A stretch of DNA of 64,000 nucleotides from Talinum fruticosum (lineage: Eukaryota; Streptophyta; Magnoliopsida; Caryophyllales; Talinaceae). The translations under genes and the position numbers were made by a program. The DNA lies in the NCBI GenBank assembly GCA_021018815.1, contig JAITYX010000062.1:3129501-3193500 (forward strand). Direction: 5' to 3'. How positions within the stretch are numbered: position 1 is the stretch's first letter; every line of letters begins with the position of its first letter. The notes under the pieces are model-generated. The model saw only the letters and a list, made by a program, of their open reading frames with translations. It was not told the DNA's origin and made no database searches. Below, piece by piece: positions 63,627 to 64,000 of the stretch.

Positions 63627-64000
63627 TTTGAGTTCTTATTTATATAGGAAATAAAATTCATCAGTAGGCTGCTCGCAAATTTCTTACAAGCAACCCGTTC
63701 ATGATCTTGCTTGACTTGGAGAAGGAAATTAATTGTGCATGAATTCTGAGAACCAATACATAGCTACACATGTATATATGAATATTAAAGAGCATGAATA
63801 AGAGGTACATATTTATGTATCTCTCATACTATTTCCAGTTAAAGTAAGAATGAAGATTCATGTAGTAAATATTTCTTGTATTTATTAAATACCATTTATT
63901 ACTATGTAATCCTTCCTTATTGTTTGTTTCCCCTTTCTAGCTTCTCCTCTCCCCCGGTCTCTCACTTGGCCACAAATAGGTAGTTTTTGGGTTCTTTTCT
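63627..64000 (+). repeat. RLK5 3' flank, copy of the RLK4 3' flank
   Basis: It aligns with 44420-44780 up to the end of the window, including GGTCTCTCACTTGGCCA. It presumably includes the 3' UTR. The alignment has not ended at 64000, so the duplicated unit extends beyond. Confidence 0.65.

Overview
The window is nuclear DNA of a flowering plant, most likely a eudicot. Genes carry GT-AG introns, the intergenic DNA is AT-rich, and the transposon families are plant ones: Copia, Gypsy, MULE, hAT, PIF/Harbinger and Stowaway. The species cannot be told from the sequence alone.

The host content is one tandem array of G-type lectin S-receptor-like serine/threonine kinases (SD1-type S-domain RLKs), all on the + strand, with a shared seven-exon layout. 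Exon 1 encodes signal peptide, bulb lectin, S-locus glycoprotein, EGF-like and PAN domains; exon 2 the transmembrane segment; exons 3-7 the kinase and the C-terminal tail. I count six loci: RLK1 (11697-14972, pseudogene), RLK2 (17966-20996, pseudogene), RLK3 (34889-35180, exon 1 fragment), RLK4 (38298-44419, pseudogene), RLK6 (three exon relics at 44894, 51259 and 56886, split by two retrotransposons) and RLK5 (60530-63626). RLK5 is the only copy with every exon open, 811 codons plus stop. RLK2, RLK4 and RLK5 share a Lys-to-Thr change in the kinase catalytic loop (HRDLT in place of HRDLK).

The upstream regions of RLK3, RLK4 and RLK5 are copies of one another (modules A, B and C). Transposons present in some copies and absent from others give clean filled-site/empty-site pairs, so the order of events can be read: a solo Copia LTR shared by B and C but absent from A; a Stowaway MITE only in B; a PIF-type MITE only in C; and a 10.9 kb nested retrotransposon block only in A.

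Layout: 1-3400 holds a Gypsy-like LTR relic and a MULE transposase relic. 3400-11540 is AT-rich intergenic DNA with microsatellites, MITEs and an LTR fragment. 11540-21000 is RLK1 and RLK2. 22065-32949 is the nested LTR block. 32955-44420 is modules A and B with RLK3 and RLK4; intron 2 of RLK4 holds a 3.0 kb DNA-transposon insertion with a hAT element nested inside it. 44890-56990 is RLK6, split by a Gypsy element (45009-51246) and a Copia element (51472-56715). 57000-63626 is module C and RLK5. The sequence after RLK5 still matches the sequence after RLK4, so the array may continue past the window.
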